Below, in pieces: positions 13,301 to 20,340 of a DNA stretch of 20,340 bases. The position numbers and the translations under genes are program-made. Positions within the stretch are counted from its first letter, which is position 1. The number at the start of each line of letters is the position of its first letter. Below the pieces are notes generated by a model, which did no database searches, was not told where the DNA came from, and was given only the letters and a program-made list of their open reading frames with translations. The stretch covers positions 1 through 20,340 of IMG/VR virus record IMGVR_UViG_3300027847_001060. One strand, 5' to 3'. This DNA is from a virus.

Positions 13301-16300
13301 GCATTGTCCGAAAGATGCATCATCTGCCACGCAGTATTTCCCTCTTCTCCCAACAACGCTTTAATACCTCGGTATCGATCAACCGCGCCTTGAGTCGCCC
13401 ATAAAGCCCATCTTCCTCTGGCTTGCTCAATGTGCCTCGATAATGCCCAGCGTTTTGTTCTGCCGTTAGTCTCATTGATCAATGCCAGTTGACGAGGATT
13501 AACGTCATTAGTGGACTGATCTGGGAGGGCAAACATAACTCTCTTGCCGCTAACTACCGGGGTAACCCGTTCCTTTAAGAACCCGGAATCAACCGCAACC
13601 CCTTCAGACTCAACAATAATTCGATAGGTCTTTCTTCGGTCGATGAAGATGCGCTTAATGTACGAGGTGTAGTTATCAATGCCGCGCCCAGCATCTAATC
13701 CAGTTATGTGCGCTGGCTTATGGCCTATACGGTGATTGATGTAGAACGACAGGGCGCTCTCCTTCGCTAACGAACCTTGACTGGCAAGCCTTATTGCCTT
13801 ATCGAGATCTGATGGAAGAACCTGGCTCCTCTGGTCACCCATGTTGGAGAAATCCACCACCGGACCAAGCATTGATAATTTCGAACTCTCAATGGGAGTG
13901 AACCCAAACCGAATTGTCAGCATCGTATCTGAGTCTGCATTTACGAGATGCACGAAGCGTTCTGATGTTGCTCCATCCGTGCTGAAGTTAACCAACAGGC
14001 GGGAACTTTTAGGCAACTGATTAACTCGATCCTGTATATGAGAAAGCGCCTTATCTAATTTGACCTTGGCCTTCTTGTTCTCATGGGGCTGCGCTCGATT
14101 AGATGAGAATGCCTTATTCTTATGGAGTCCAGATAATCTCTTAATTAATATTTTCGGTCGCAAGAAGACATCATCCCTGCCCCGAAGAAGGTTGAGTAAG
14201 ATGGCCGCCTCTTGTTCATCCAAAGTATCCAAACGCGGGTCGGCTTGAGTCAGGGAGAAAGCGACCCCGCTGTCAATAACAGTCTTGGGGTTAAGGCGTC
14301 CTTTATATGCTTGTCGCAAAGCGCCCTTGCTTACCCCAAGCAAATCATTCGAGGTTAAGACTATTCCCTTAAAGTACTGTGCAAGAAAGACTCGAATCTT
14401 TGCATATATCTCCCGCACAATCCCGATTTCTTGCGTGCTTGGATCGGTAACAATTTTGGCGATTACCTCTTCAATAAACTGCTCTTCATATTGAATATTA
14501 GGTGTCCCGTCCTTGTTATCCTTATCTAAGAAACTATAGGAAACACCAATGTCATCGAAGTACGGCTTGAGAGCCTTATCCCCACGTCGGGACATGAGTT
14601 GGCTAATGAGCGCGCCATAGGCTTTCGCCCCGAGCATTCTTTTGAGTCCGAAATGGACACCAACCTCATGCAACAGCGCCTCCCGACTCTCCCCTTCCGC
14701 TATATTTTCAGAAATTAAATAGGAGATTCCAGTTTCTTTATCGTACATCCCCGGCGGCGCAAAAATAGCAAAGGCAACATCTTGGTGCAGTTCTTCCGGG
14801 AGTTCAGAGACATTAGACAGAATCTTTAAGATCCCTTGAGCCTCTAGACTCTCAATATTTTTTGATCCAAAGGCCGCGCCTAGTTCGAGTCTGGTTCGAT
14901 CAACAAAAAACCCGCCTTTGGCGGGTTCTTCTGGTTGGTAAACGACCTTTGATTGGTCGCCGAGAAGGTATGCTACTCGATCAGTTTTGTCAGTTCTTCT
15001 GGAGTCGCGTCCAGGATCAGCCTCTGATTGTGCGCTACGTCCTTCTCCATCCTGTCTTCGAGTTCCTCGGAGTACATGGTCGAATCCCAAGTCTGGACGT
15101 TTTGTGGCGAGGAGTCTTCTCGCGGCTTGTTCATAATCTGTTGCCTCTGATTTTGTATTGTCTGCGCCAAGAATAGCGAATAAATCTTTTTCATGGTACC
15201 AAATCAACGCTTGCAGGTCGGCTGTCGTTGCGTTTATTCCGTCTTGAGATAAAGCATCCTTAACCTGCGCCATGACTCCGCGCATAAACTTACGCTCTGC
15301 ACCGCCTCTAGGCGCATCTTGTAAATTATTATGAACCTCATGCAATCTTTTAATTAAGTGCTTGTCATCAGTAGTCTTTGCAAACGAAGAGCGCGACCAC
15401 TCGCCCGTAAATTCTGCCGCCCATTGAAGTCTCAATTCTTCGTTAGCGATTAGTTCCCGCCGATTGTATCCCATCAAAAGGGGCTTAACTCGTTGAGCGT
15501 CCTTTAACATCAACATCACGTTATTTTGCGTGTTGATCAATTGGGCGACATTTGATGACCTCAATAAATTACCAGTGATTCGGTTCCACGTTCTAGAGAA
15601 CCAAAGGTCTGCTGTTAGTGACTCATAATGCCCATTCAAGTTGCCAAAGAAACTTCCGATTTTAGGACCAAGCACAAGAGCGCCGCGCCCCTTGTGTTCC
15701 TTGAGTTCCCCGCTGACTTTATAACCCCTCTCCGCAAGTTCCCTGACGGTGTACTCCCTTTCAAGGAAATCACTTAGAGCAGACAGTCCCTTTTCATCCA
15801 CAAGTTTGGCAAGCAACTCATGGTTCAACTTCATTGCTTTAGTTGCTTTGCCTTTACCAAAGACTCTAATCCGTGGCTGATTAGTGCCCTCGGTATTGCG
15901 ATAATGCTCATACTGCTCAACCGCGTACTGAAGGTTTTGATCAACGTCTGTGCTTTGAGATGTGATCGCAAGGAACGCCTTCATCATCATCGCGGAATGC
16001 TTATCGGTCAGCAACTCTGGATAGATAACGCCAAAAACCTCCATCATGTTCTGGACTTTCTCTTCATACCAGCCGATGGCATTAGTCTTCTTCGACAACT
16101 GATAACGAATCTCAGCGAGCAAAACCTGTGCGATCTGGTCCCCAGCCTGTTCCGAATGATCATGCGGGGCAATACGACCTTGCTCTCTAGTTCTTTCCTG
16201 CAACCAAAGAGCAACATCGCGATTCCTGATCGCGCCATTGATTCCAGTTCCCTCAATCACCTCGCCTTGCTCTGCCGAAAACAACCCAACAGTGCTTACT

Positions 16301-19300
16301 AGGCTCGATCTATTCGAGGGTAACTCATCAGAAGGCATTAGCGGGAAAGACGCAACAATGGAGTTGCCCTCTATCCGCACACCAGTCTTGCTTGGCGTAA
16401 AGAACTTACTAACCGCCGCCCTGTATAGATTCTTCTGAGCGTCACTTAACTCTTCAAGTTGCGGATTGACCGGACCGAAGGGGCTGGTATTAGTACCTTT
16501 GCTCTTGGGGAGTCGGAATTTTACATTTTGAGCGCCTTCAGCCAACCCCTGAACAACAGGGCGAACTTTGGACTCGATCCATTTCTCTAACTTCTCAGCA
16601 GAGAGGGCAAACAGCAGTCGTTGACCGCCATCCCCTACTCGCCCATAAATGGTATTTTCGGCAGAATCAACATACTCCTGAGAAACCCGTAAGTTGCCAT
16701 CCTCCTCCGCAAGCCCTTCGGGCATTGCAAGTTCTGGATTGGCTAAAAGAGTTTCTTGAATTTCAATAAGCCGATCAGAATCTGCGGCGAGTTCAAGAGC
16801 GAACGCTGGATCTTCCCGCATCGCTTGATTGGTGCTTTCAATTAACTCAACGGCAACTACCTTTTGCTCTTGGGCAATCTGTTCATCTATTTGCTGCTCT
16901 TGAGTCTGCTCGTCTCCCCTCGTCGCCTCTTCAAGTGTAGCGCCGTACTCTTGAGCGAGTTCAAGGTAGGCGTCGTGTCTGTTATCAATGTATTCGAGTA
17001 GATCTGAGAATCCGGCTTCGCGAATTTGATCCCTGAGACTTTCTCCATATGGGTCGCTAACCCAGTCTTGAGTGATTGTTTCTCGGCTGGCGGCGAAGAA
17101 TTCTGTTTGGAAGCCATATGTTTTCCCAAGTTGTGCTTGCAGTCTGCCCAGTCTACGGGCTAATTGACTTTTGTTTAATGAGTCATTATGAATGGTGTAT
17201 TCAAGATCACCAATTCGTACCAGTTCGGACCCCTCACCAACGATGCGCTTAACTTCTCGAAATAACTTTCCGAATTGAGACTCGTTAAGGTTCTTTGTTG
17301 ACTTGAGGTATCCGCCAAGAGAGGTTGTGTCTGCTTCAATATCCAGTGACGAACTAGGGCGGAATGTGGTGACCGAATCCTGACGGTATATAAGCATTGC
17401 AGCAAGAGCATATACCTTTGCTACCAAGTCAGAATCTGAAGATGGGGACAGTGCAAGTATGTTGGCGGGAGTAATAACCTCGCCCTCAGCCCTCTTTCCA
17501 GAGACGCCCTGCTTTACGAATACCTTTGCGATCTCTCCAAGAAGGCCATCTCTGTTGCCAGTGCTGATAATATTAGAAGCGGCAGCGTGAAACTTCTTTA
17601 AGAGAGATCCCTTTAACTTAGCGACACGGGACATGCCAGGAGAAGTCGCGCTTGGTCTAGTCCCAGAAACCACATGGCGACGCGGAGCGGGCCTTGACGT
17701 ATCCTTACTTTTTACGGCTAATTTAGATTCTTCACGGAGCCTCTGCACAGAACGTTTAAGCAGCGCCAACTCACGCTTCTTCCATTTGCCGGTTGTTGTT
17801 GTTTTTGCAAGGTAGCGGTCAAGACCCGCTGCGTCTATCTCAACTTTGCCATCCTTGCGGGTGACAAATTTTTCCTCTATAACTTTTAAGTTATCAGCAA
17901 CACGGCCCTCCGGCGTCTCTTCTCCACGGGATCTTTCTATGGCCGCTTTAAGAGAACTTCTCTCAGAAGTTCTTGCCGACTCTATTTGCGAGTCTTCAAT
18001 CGCCTCCGCATCCATCTCTTGAGCGAAGTCGAGATACTCGTCAATCGTATAGTCCTGAAGGCGAACCGTGCCCAATCCAAAAGAGCGGCCATCCGGACCC
18101 GTAAGAATTATTTCTTTGTTTTTCGGCTTTAAGGAATAGCCAATCTTTTTAAGAACGGCATTCAACCTAGCCATGCTATTAGGGGACTCTAATGCGGCTC
18201 GGTAGTGAAGAACGTCCTCCCTTTTTGTTTGCCTATCTCCAGCGGGTTCACCCCTTCCCCTTTCTGTGGGAATGTTAAAGCGCCTAATCGTTTTGCTAAG
18301 AAAAGGAACAGTTACGCTAACCCCGTCCTCTGTTTGCTTTGCATCAATCTCACCTTCAGAAGGAATCCAAGATAATGCGCCTTCGTTAAAGCCCTTTGTA
18401 GCGCGAGTAGTCTTAGCGGGATCAGTCTTTTTAGACTCCTCAACGCGAGCCTCTCTATGGCCCTCATCGAACCCCTCTTCATAAGACTCCATCCCCCTTT
18501 CTTGATCGATCTGTCCGAGCCTAACGGACGCGGCTTGAGAGAAGGTGTCTACTCGTGCGGCGGTGGGGGTTGTTGCTGTAAATTCCGCCCGCTGGATATT
18601 ATCCATCTTAACAATGATCTGCCCCCTCGCTGAATTACCACGGGAGACAACATCTTTGGATGGGACGGTAATGCGGACTACTTCAGTTCCGGGTCTTTGA
18701 TCTATTCCAGTCTTATCTAGGCTCCCAAGCCCGTAGCCGCTGAGTCTGCTTAATGTGGCTACAGATACTGGAGCCTCCCCCTTAGTTCGCCTTTCCTTTT
18801 CAGCACGAAGAGCATTAAGGTCGGCCAGCACCCCGCCCCTTCCCGCCATCCGCGCCCCGCCACTCGCTTCTTCTGCTGCGAGGTTTTTTTCGATGTCTTC
18901 AATAGTGGCATCAAGTTGACCGTCATCTAATTCGGAAACTTTTTTTCCTTTATTAACTACAGTGGGCGGAGGTATTTCTCCGGGAACGTGATCATCTTGA
19001 AGAGTAAAATCTGTATCTGCGGCAGTATTCCCAATAACAAAATTTGGACTAGATGGGGGTTCAAGAAATACGTCATTACCCTCTAAAAGATTTTGTCCAT
19101 CTGGCCCAACAACAGCAACTTGGCCGGACTCTTCACTCGTTCCTGATACTTTAGTTCTTAATGGATTACCATTTCTGTCATATACAATAATCCATTCGCC
19201 ATCAATCTCTGCCGCGCCTTTCGCTTCTCTGGCTTCGATAGGGGTGGGTACTTCGGTAGGGGTGGGTACTTCGGTAGGTATTTCTGAGGATGGGGATTCA

Positions 19301-20340
19301 AGGAGGGCGGCGTCCTCTGGGGTGAGGGCGACGTATATAGAAACTTCCTCTCCAGAAGTTTCAGAGAGGGTTGCGTCTAAGCGGGCTTGGTATTCAACAT
19401 AGCCGTCTTCTTCCAAAAGACCTTCTACTATCTGGTCTAAATTTCCGCGCAACTCTATGTCGCCTAGAACTTCCTCATAGGCGGCAATGTTTGGAGTGAG
19501 GGGTGATGATTCTGCGTCAATGGACGCATCAACTTGGTCTGCGGCAGCGGCGGTTGCTGAATTAAAGCCAGCCCTCGCCTCATTTATAGCAGCGGGGTCT
19601 AGGGTGCTATTTTCACCCTTTCGAGTGCTGTCGATCTGGGCCTCTTTTATACCCTCTAAGGCTTTTTTGGTAACCTTGGTGGTTCCGGTAATCGCCTTGA
19701 TTGCGCCAACCGTTACCGCACTCTGGCCTATAGAGGTGAAGGACTCAAGCAAAGCCTCTTTAATGCTGCCTTGGCCTGTTGCTACTTCTTCCCCGTAATA
19801 CTCACCAACACCTTCACCCAGCACTTCAAGGCTAGTGGCTCCCAAGATACGGCCAGCGCCCCTTATTCGTGTCTGGCTTCTTGAGAACTTTTCAGCAGCC
19901 TTAGTCACCGAAGAAACAGACGCATCAGTCATAGTGCCGCTTTTCTTGAGGTAGGTCTCCATGGCGGTTGCCATGTCACTTCGCAACTCAGGATTTTTCT
20001 TTAAAGCCGCTACGAGAACCTTCAAGTCGGATTTAGCGACATCCACGCCCGCGTCTTTAAACGCCTTGCCTATCGATGCCTCCATGACTCTTCCGGGGGA
20101 GGTTATAATCCTACCGCCGAGCGCCATTGTGAAAAGATCAACTGCGGCAATTGTAAGACCCTTCTTGGCGCCTTCGGCCCTTATCTGGGCAACAATATCC
20201 GGGTTGCTCATGCCTTCACGGATGGATTCTGCATTCGTAAGGTCGTAACCACGCTCGGTTAAGACATCAAAACCCTTTTCGCCAGTAATGGTCATCACGG
20301 TTCCGGAAGTCATTCCGATAGCGCCTAGAACCAATGGAGT
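10282..20340 (-). CDS. Giant phage polyvalent protein, likely ejected virion protein (5' end outside window)
   Basis: An open frame of more than 3350 residues. The frame runs off the right window edge and its true start is not visible; residue numbers count from the TTG at 20334. Visible parts: an Ala-rich start, an acidic/proline linker with a TEVPTP repeat (about 354-366) and charged coiled stretches to about 1000. A conserved polyvalent-type block around PKIGSFFGNLNGHYESLTAD and LQALIWYHEKDLF lies at about 1550-1725. A zincin-like HEVGVHFGL (H1889, E1890, H1894) is followed by YEEQFIEEVIA. An LPD38-like region at about 2300-2950 includes GVTASPAFKSRNLIRDALHS and a hydrophobic VVGTIALASVLYE (about 2825). 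The C-terminus (about 3195-3345) resembles a lysozyme/lytic transglycosylase: Glu 3203 in FKAEFRG and SSAYGPLQIT (3224-3233). Such proteins are thought to enter the host with the DNA. Cell-wall cutting and peptidase activity are inferred. Confidence 0.85.
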   Translation of the reverse strand, partial: TPLVLGAIGMTSGTVMTITGEKGFDVLTERGYDLTNAESIREGMSNPDIVAQIRAEGAKKGLTIAAVDLFTMALGGRIITSPGRVMEASIGKAFKDAGVDVAKSDLKVLVAALKKNPELRSDMATAMETYLKKSGTMTDASVSSVTKAAEKFSRSQTRIRGAGRILGATSLEVLGEGVGEYYGEEVATGQGSIKEALLESFTSIGQSAVTVGAIKAITGTTKVTKKALEGIKEAQIDSTRKGENSTLDPAAINEARAGFNSATAAAADQVDASIDAESSPLTPNIAAYEEVLGDIELRGNLDQIVEGLLEEDGYVEYQARLDATLSETSGEEVSIYVALTPEDAALLESPSSEIPTEVPTPTEVPTPIEAREAKGAAEIDGEWIIVYDRNGNPLRTKVSGTSEESGQVAVVGPDGQNLLEGNDVFLEPPSSPNFVIGNTAADTDFTLQDDHVPGEIPPPTVVNKGKKVSELDDGQLDATIEDIEKNLAAEEASGGARMAGRGGVLADLNALRAEKERRTKGEAPVSVATLSRLSGYGLGSLDKTGIDQRPGTEVVRITVPSKDVVSRGNSARGQIIVKMDNIQRAEFTATTPTAARVDTFSQAASVRLGQIDQERGMESYEEGFDEGHREARVEESKKTDPAKTTRATKGFNEGALSWIPSEGEIDAKQTEDGVSVTVPFLSKTIRRFNIPTERGRGEPAGDRQTKREDVLHYRAALESPNSMARLNAVLKKIGYSLKPKNKEIILTGPDGRSFGLGTVRLQDYTIDEYLDFAQEMDAEAIEDSQIESARTSERSSLKAAIERSRGEETPEGRVADNLKVIEEKFVTRKDGKVEIDAAGLDRYLAKTTTTGKWKKRELALLKRSVQRLREESKLAVKSKDTSRPAPRRHVVSGTRPSATSPGMSRVAKLKGSLLKKFHAAASNIISTGNRDGLLGEIAKVFVKQGVSGKRAEGEVITPANILALSPSSDSDLVAKVYALAAMLIYRQDSVTTFRPSSSLDIEADTTSLGGYLKSTKNLNESQFGKLFREVKRIVGEGSELVRIGDLEYTIHNDSLNKSQLARRLGRLQAQLGKTYGFQTEFFAASRETITQDWVSDPYGESLRDQIREAGFSDLLEYIDNRHDAYLELAQEYGATLEEATRGDEQTQEQQIDEQIAQEQKVVAVELIESTNQAMREDPAFALELAADSDRLIEIQETLLANPELAMPEGLAEEDGNLRVSQEYVDSAENTIYGRVGDGGQRLLFALSAEKLEKWIESKVRPVVQGLAEGAQNVKFRLPKSKGTNTSPFGPVNPQLEELSDAQKNLYRAAVSKFFTPSKTGVRIEGNSIVASFPLMPSDELPSNRSSLVSTVGLFSAEQGEVIEGTGINGAIRNRDVALWLQERTREQGRIAPHDHSEQAGDQIAQVLLAEIRYQLSKKTNAIGWYEEKVQNMMEVFGVIYPELLTDKHSAMMMKAFLAITSQSTDVDQNLQYAVEQYEHYRNTEGTNQPRIRVFGKGKATKAMKLNHELLAKLVDEKGLSALSDFLEREYTVRELAERGYKVSGELKEHKGRGALVLGPKIGSFFGNLNGHYESLTADLWFSRTWNRITGNLLRSSNVAQLINTQNNVMLMLKDAQRVKPLLMGYNRRELIANEELRLQWAAEFTGEWSRSSFAKTTDDKHLIKRLHEVHNNLQDAPRGGAERKFMRGVMAQVKDALSQDGINATTADLQALIWYHEKDLFAILGADNTKSEATDYEQAARRLLATKRPDLGFDHVLRGTRRQDGEGRSAQSEADPGRDSRRTDKTDRVAYLLGDQSKVVYQPEEPAKGGFFVDRTRLELGAAFGSKNIESLEAQGILKILSNVSELPEELHQDVAFAIFAPPGMYDKETGISYLISENIAEGESREALLHEVGVHFGLKRMLGAKAYGALISQLMSRRGDKALKPYFDDIGVSYSFLDKDNKDGTPNIQYEEQFIEEVIAKIVTDPSTQEIGIVREIYAKIRVFLAQYFKGIVLTSNDLLGVSKGALRQAYKGRLNPKTVIDSGVAFSLTQADPRLDTLDEQEAAILLNLLRGRDDVFLRPKILIKRLSGLHKNKAFSSNRAQPHENKKAKVKLDKALSHIQDRVNQLPKSSRLLVNFSTDGATSERFVHLVNADSDTMLTIRFGFTPIESSKLSMLGPVVDFSNMGDQRSQVLPSDLDKAIRLASQGSLAKESALSFYINHRIGHKPAHITGLDAGRGIDNYTSYIKRIFIDRRKTYRIIVESEGVAVDSGFLKERVTPVVSGKRVMFALPDQSTNDVNPRQLALINETNGRTKRWALSRHIEQARGRWALWATQGAVDRYRGIKALLGEEGNTAWQMMHLSDNAHGLLHAVLNFGRPMETTRDGKFDGYLLQPGSEGLLDVLESLEGEVDRFLSWIVGHRAGQLMNEGREHHFTKDDITNLKNLGKGKTVTGKSRTLLYAQKMKALGKFQKDIVQLSVSSGSISQEDANALLTDFYLPFYREFEEGSRTKVRGPAMNGDFVNFSAFIAHHRLKGSEVQTNDVLENLMMNWAALLNASMKNRAGVAAVDAAVIHGAANLVPDKEVPKIEFGKRKAKSDKYDNYIYVLKGGKKVWYEVNDQMVLKSLLAMNWSAGQLPGVNTLSKFKRVFTYGVTASPAFKSRNLIRDALHSIAVGEMSYNVFGNVAKGMANTKKDSIVYQNMIAGGGAFVMGYLHDDPSALRRTVKLSRKQVQRGWPSSEKEVEERVLDTGKKGAAFLAKGWDAYQDFGNRLENANRVALYMNRVGEVGNMQAQFEARDLLNFSSHGGWVATQYFISGISFLNARVQGLDKLGRTARDKTLRNRLFGVVGTIALASVLYELGMEDDEEYQVMENWKKETYWPVRIPFSDGWFLIPKPFEIGAIASVAQTLTRNFINESPNPNFVRERVLSILHDQLAFDWRFQAFKPALEVATNKDSFRDRPIESLGWRISNISKTNMKYKYTSDVAVFTSELIDKLPGDNFLSPVQADHLIKGYFGWLGSVIPGAVETVYSPIESFKELEGKRLDQMYGVIPVGGYITQSPLRNTLPMTFLYEQLKKVNNAKADYNHYRREGLVEEERSLLAEKGELLQWHKVYNNASTYIGKINKQMKVIGNSELSPLERREELDRLIILKNGVAKRMYDLWGDKPTQKKEESKFSFISNAGASTEIEDNDDVTSLQSMVKESGEDSRLADNLYKGIFKAEFRGLNRLKPFVRTSFAPKDGSSAYGPLQITKGLMDSAKDQLTLTEEEAKYVDRFIEQGRLFLKFGKEPDMEGYKERYDYGGAGDLTSPSNRKLYRQVGKKLLLLVWKQAEGDWRAFLNAWRYGEASDKNVEITDKDYFTAFTDNYRT
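14905..14927 (-). terminator. Canonical intrinsic terminator inside the giant gene, sense orientation
   Basis: On the minus strand AACCCGCC pairs perfectly with GGCGGGTT around AAA, and the right arm runs straight into a T-run (14910-14905 is six T, the first two in the stem). It reads in the same direction as the giant gene and codes for EPAKGGFF in its frame, so the gene would have to be transcribed through it. It lies 45 nt after the stop of the nested ORF at 14973-15134. Confidence 0.85.
14973..15134 (-). CDS. Candidate nested gene in the +1 frame of the giant ORF
   Basis: A 53-residue frame, same strand as the giant gene but shifted. It starts MNKPREDSSPQNVQTWDSTM, continues YSEELEDRMEKDVAHNQRL and ends ILDATPEELTKLIE. 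ATG 15134 has AGAGG (15148-15144) 9 nt upstream. The frame uses all four Leu CTG/CTC codons of a typical expressed gene and has no rare-codon clusters. The giant frame over the same bases is Arg/Gly/Asp-rich linker (RGTRRQDGEGRSAQSEADPG), less protein-like. A perfect terminator follows 45 nt after the stop. An in-frame extension to 15194 exists but lacks a ribosome site. No family is recognised. It could be a real overlapping gene or a former separate gene absorbed into the giant frame; chance remains possible. Confidence 0.45.
   Translation of the reverse strand: MNKPREDSSPQNVQTWDSTMYSEELEDRMEKDVAHNQRLILDATPEELTKLIE
19241..19276 (-). repeat. 18-bp tandem repeat coding for a TEVPTP linker
   Basis: Two perfect copies of an 18-bp unit (plus-strand GGGGTGGGTACTTCGGTA), followed by a partial third copy. 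They keep the giant reading frame and encode repeated TEVPTP, a proline-rich spacer. Copy number may vary between relatives by slippage. Confidence 0.9.

Noticed and set aside
15820-16302. 160-codon plus-strand frame opposite the giant gene
   Set aside because: Cys/Leu/Ser-rich antisense reading of well-formed giant-protein coding sequence, with no motif; similar plus-strand frames between 10.5 and 20.3 kb were rejected for the same reason.
16887-17129. Other same-strand nested frames in the giant gene (also at 17175-17411 and 16044-16256)
   Set aside because: Unlike the frame at 14973-15134 they lack a convincing ribosome site and terminator, and the giant frame is itself the more protein-like one there.
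1-20340. CRISPR array, insertion sequence, rRNA or tRNA genes
   Set aside because: No spaced direct-repeat array, transposase frame or conserved RNA gene sequence was seen.

Overview
The window looks like part of the genome or integrated prophage of a temperate tailed phage of a Gram-negative host. The phage assignment rests on a tyrosine integrase with an adjacent excisionase-like gene, an ERF/YqaJ recombination pair, a lambda-like divergent early region, many 4-nt start/stop overlaps and a giant 'polyvalent' ORF of the kind found in phages with short tails. The Gram-negative host is inferred from a lipobox protein with a C-terminal membrane helix. No sequence here names the host, and no capsid, portal, terminase large subunit or endolysin gene is visible.

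Layout. (1) 1-2870, minus strand: a replication-type protein with a C-x2-C/C-x2-H cluster, a small unknown gene, a strong UUCG-loop terminator, a DUF559-type nuclease, a gene in the position of a Q-type late regulator, and a stand-alone PfkB/HldE-type heptose-7-phosphate kinase. (2) 2871-3391: a divergent control region with back-to-back promoter candidates, a perfect 8-bp inverted repeat, a structured leader and no visible CI/Cro-like repressor. (3) 3392-8358, plus strand: small early genes, an HNH/Ref-like protein, ERF single-strand annealing protein, YqaJ exonuclease, a small protein with an SSB-type DDDLPF tail, excisionase, integrase, a zinc/winged-helix protein and a sigma-region-4-like HTH protein. 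(4) 20340-8333, minus strand: the late operon. A >3350-residue protein enters from outside the window and is followed by a lipoprotein with a C-terminal membrane helix (u-spanin-like topology), two or three small genes, a calcineurin-like phosphoesterase and a DUF5681-like protein. The late operon meets the plus operon head-on with overlapping reading frames and no visible terminator.

How it fits together: the two divergent operons resemble the lambda PL (recombination/integration) and PR (replication/late control) arms. Recombination would use ERF and YqaJ, probably with the SSB-tailed protein. The giant protein carries a zincin-like motif, an LPD38-like region and a C-terminal lysozyme/transglycosylase-like region, which suggests an ejected virion protein that reaches the cell envelope.

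The most unusual signal is inside the giant gene. A sense-strand intrinsic terminator with a perfect 8-bp stem and U-tract lies 45 nt after the stop of a +1-frame nested ORF of 53 codons that has its own Shine-Dalgarno. Over that stretch the nested frame looks more protein-like than the giant frame.
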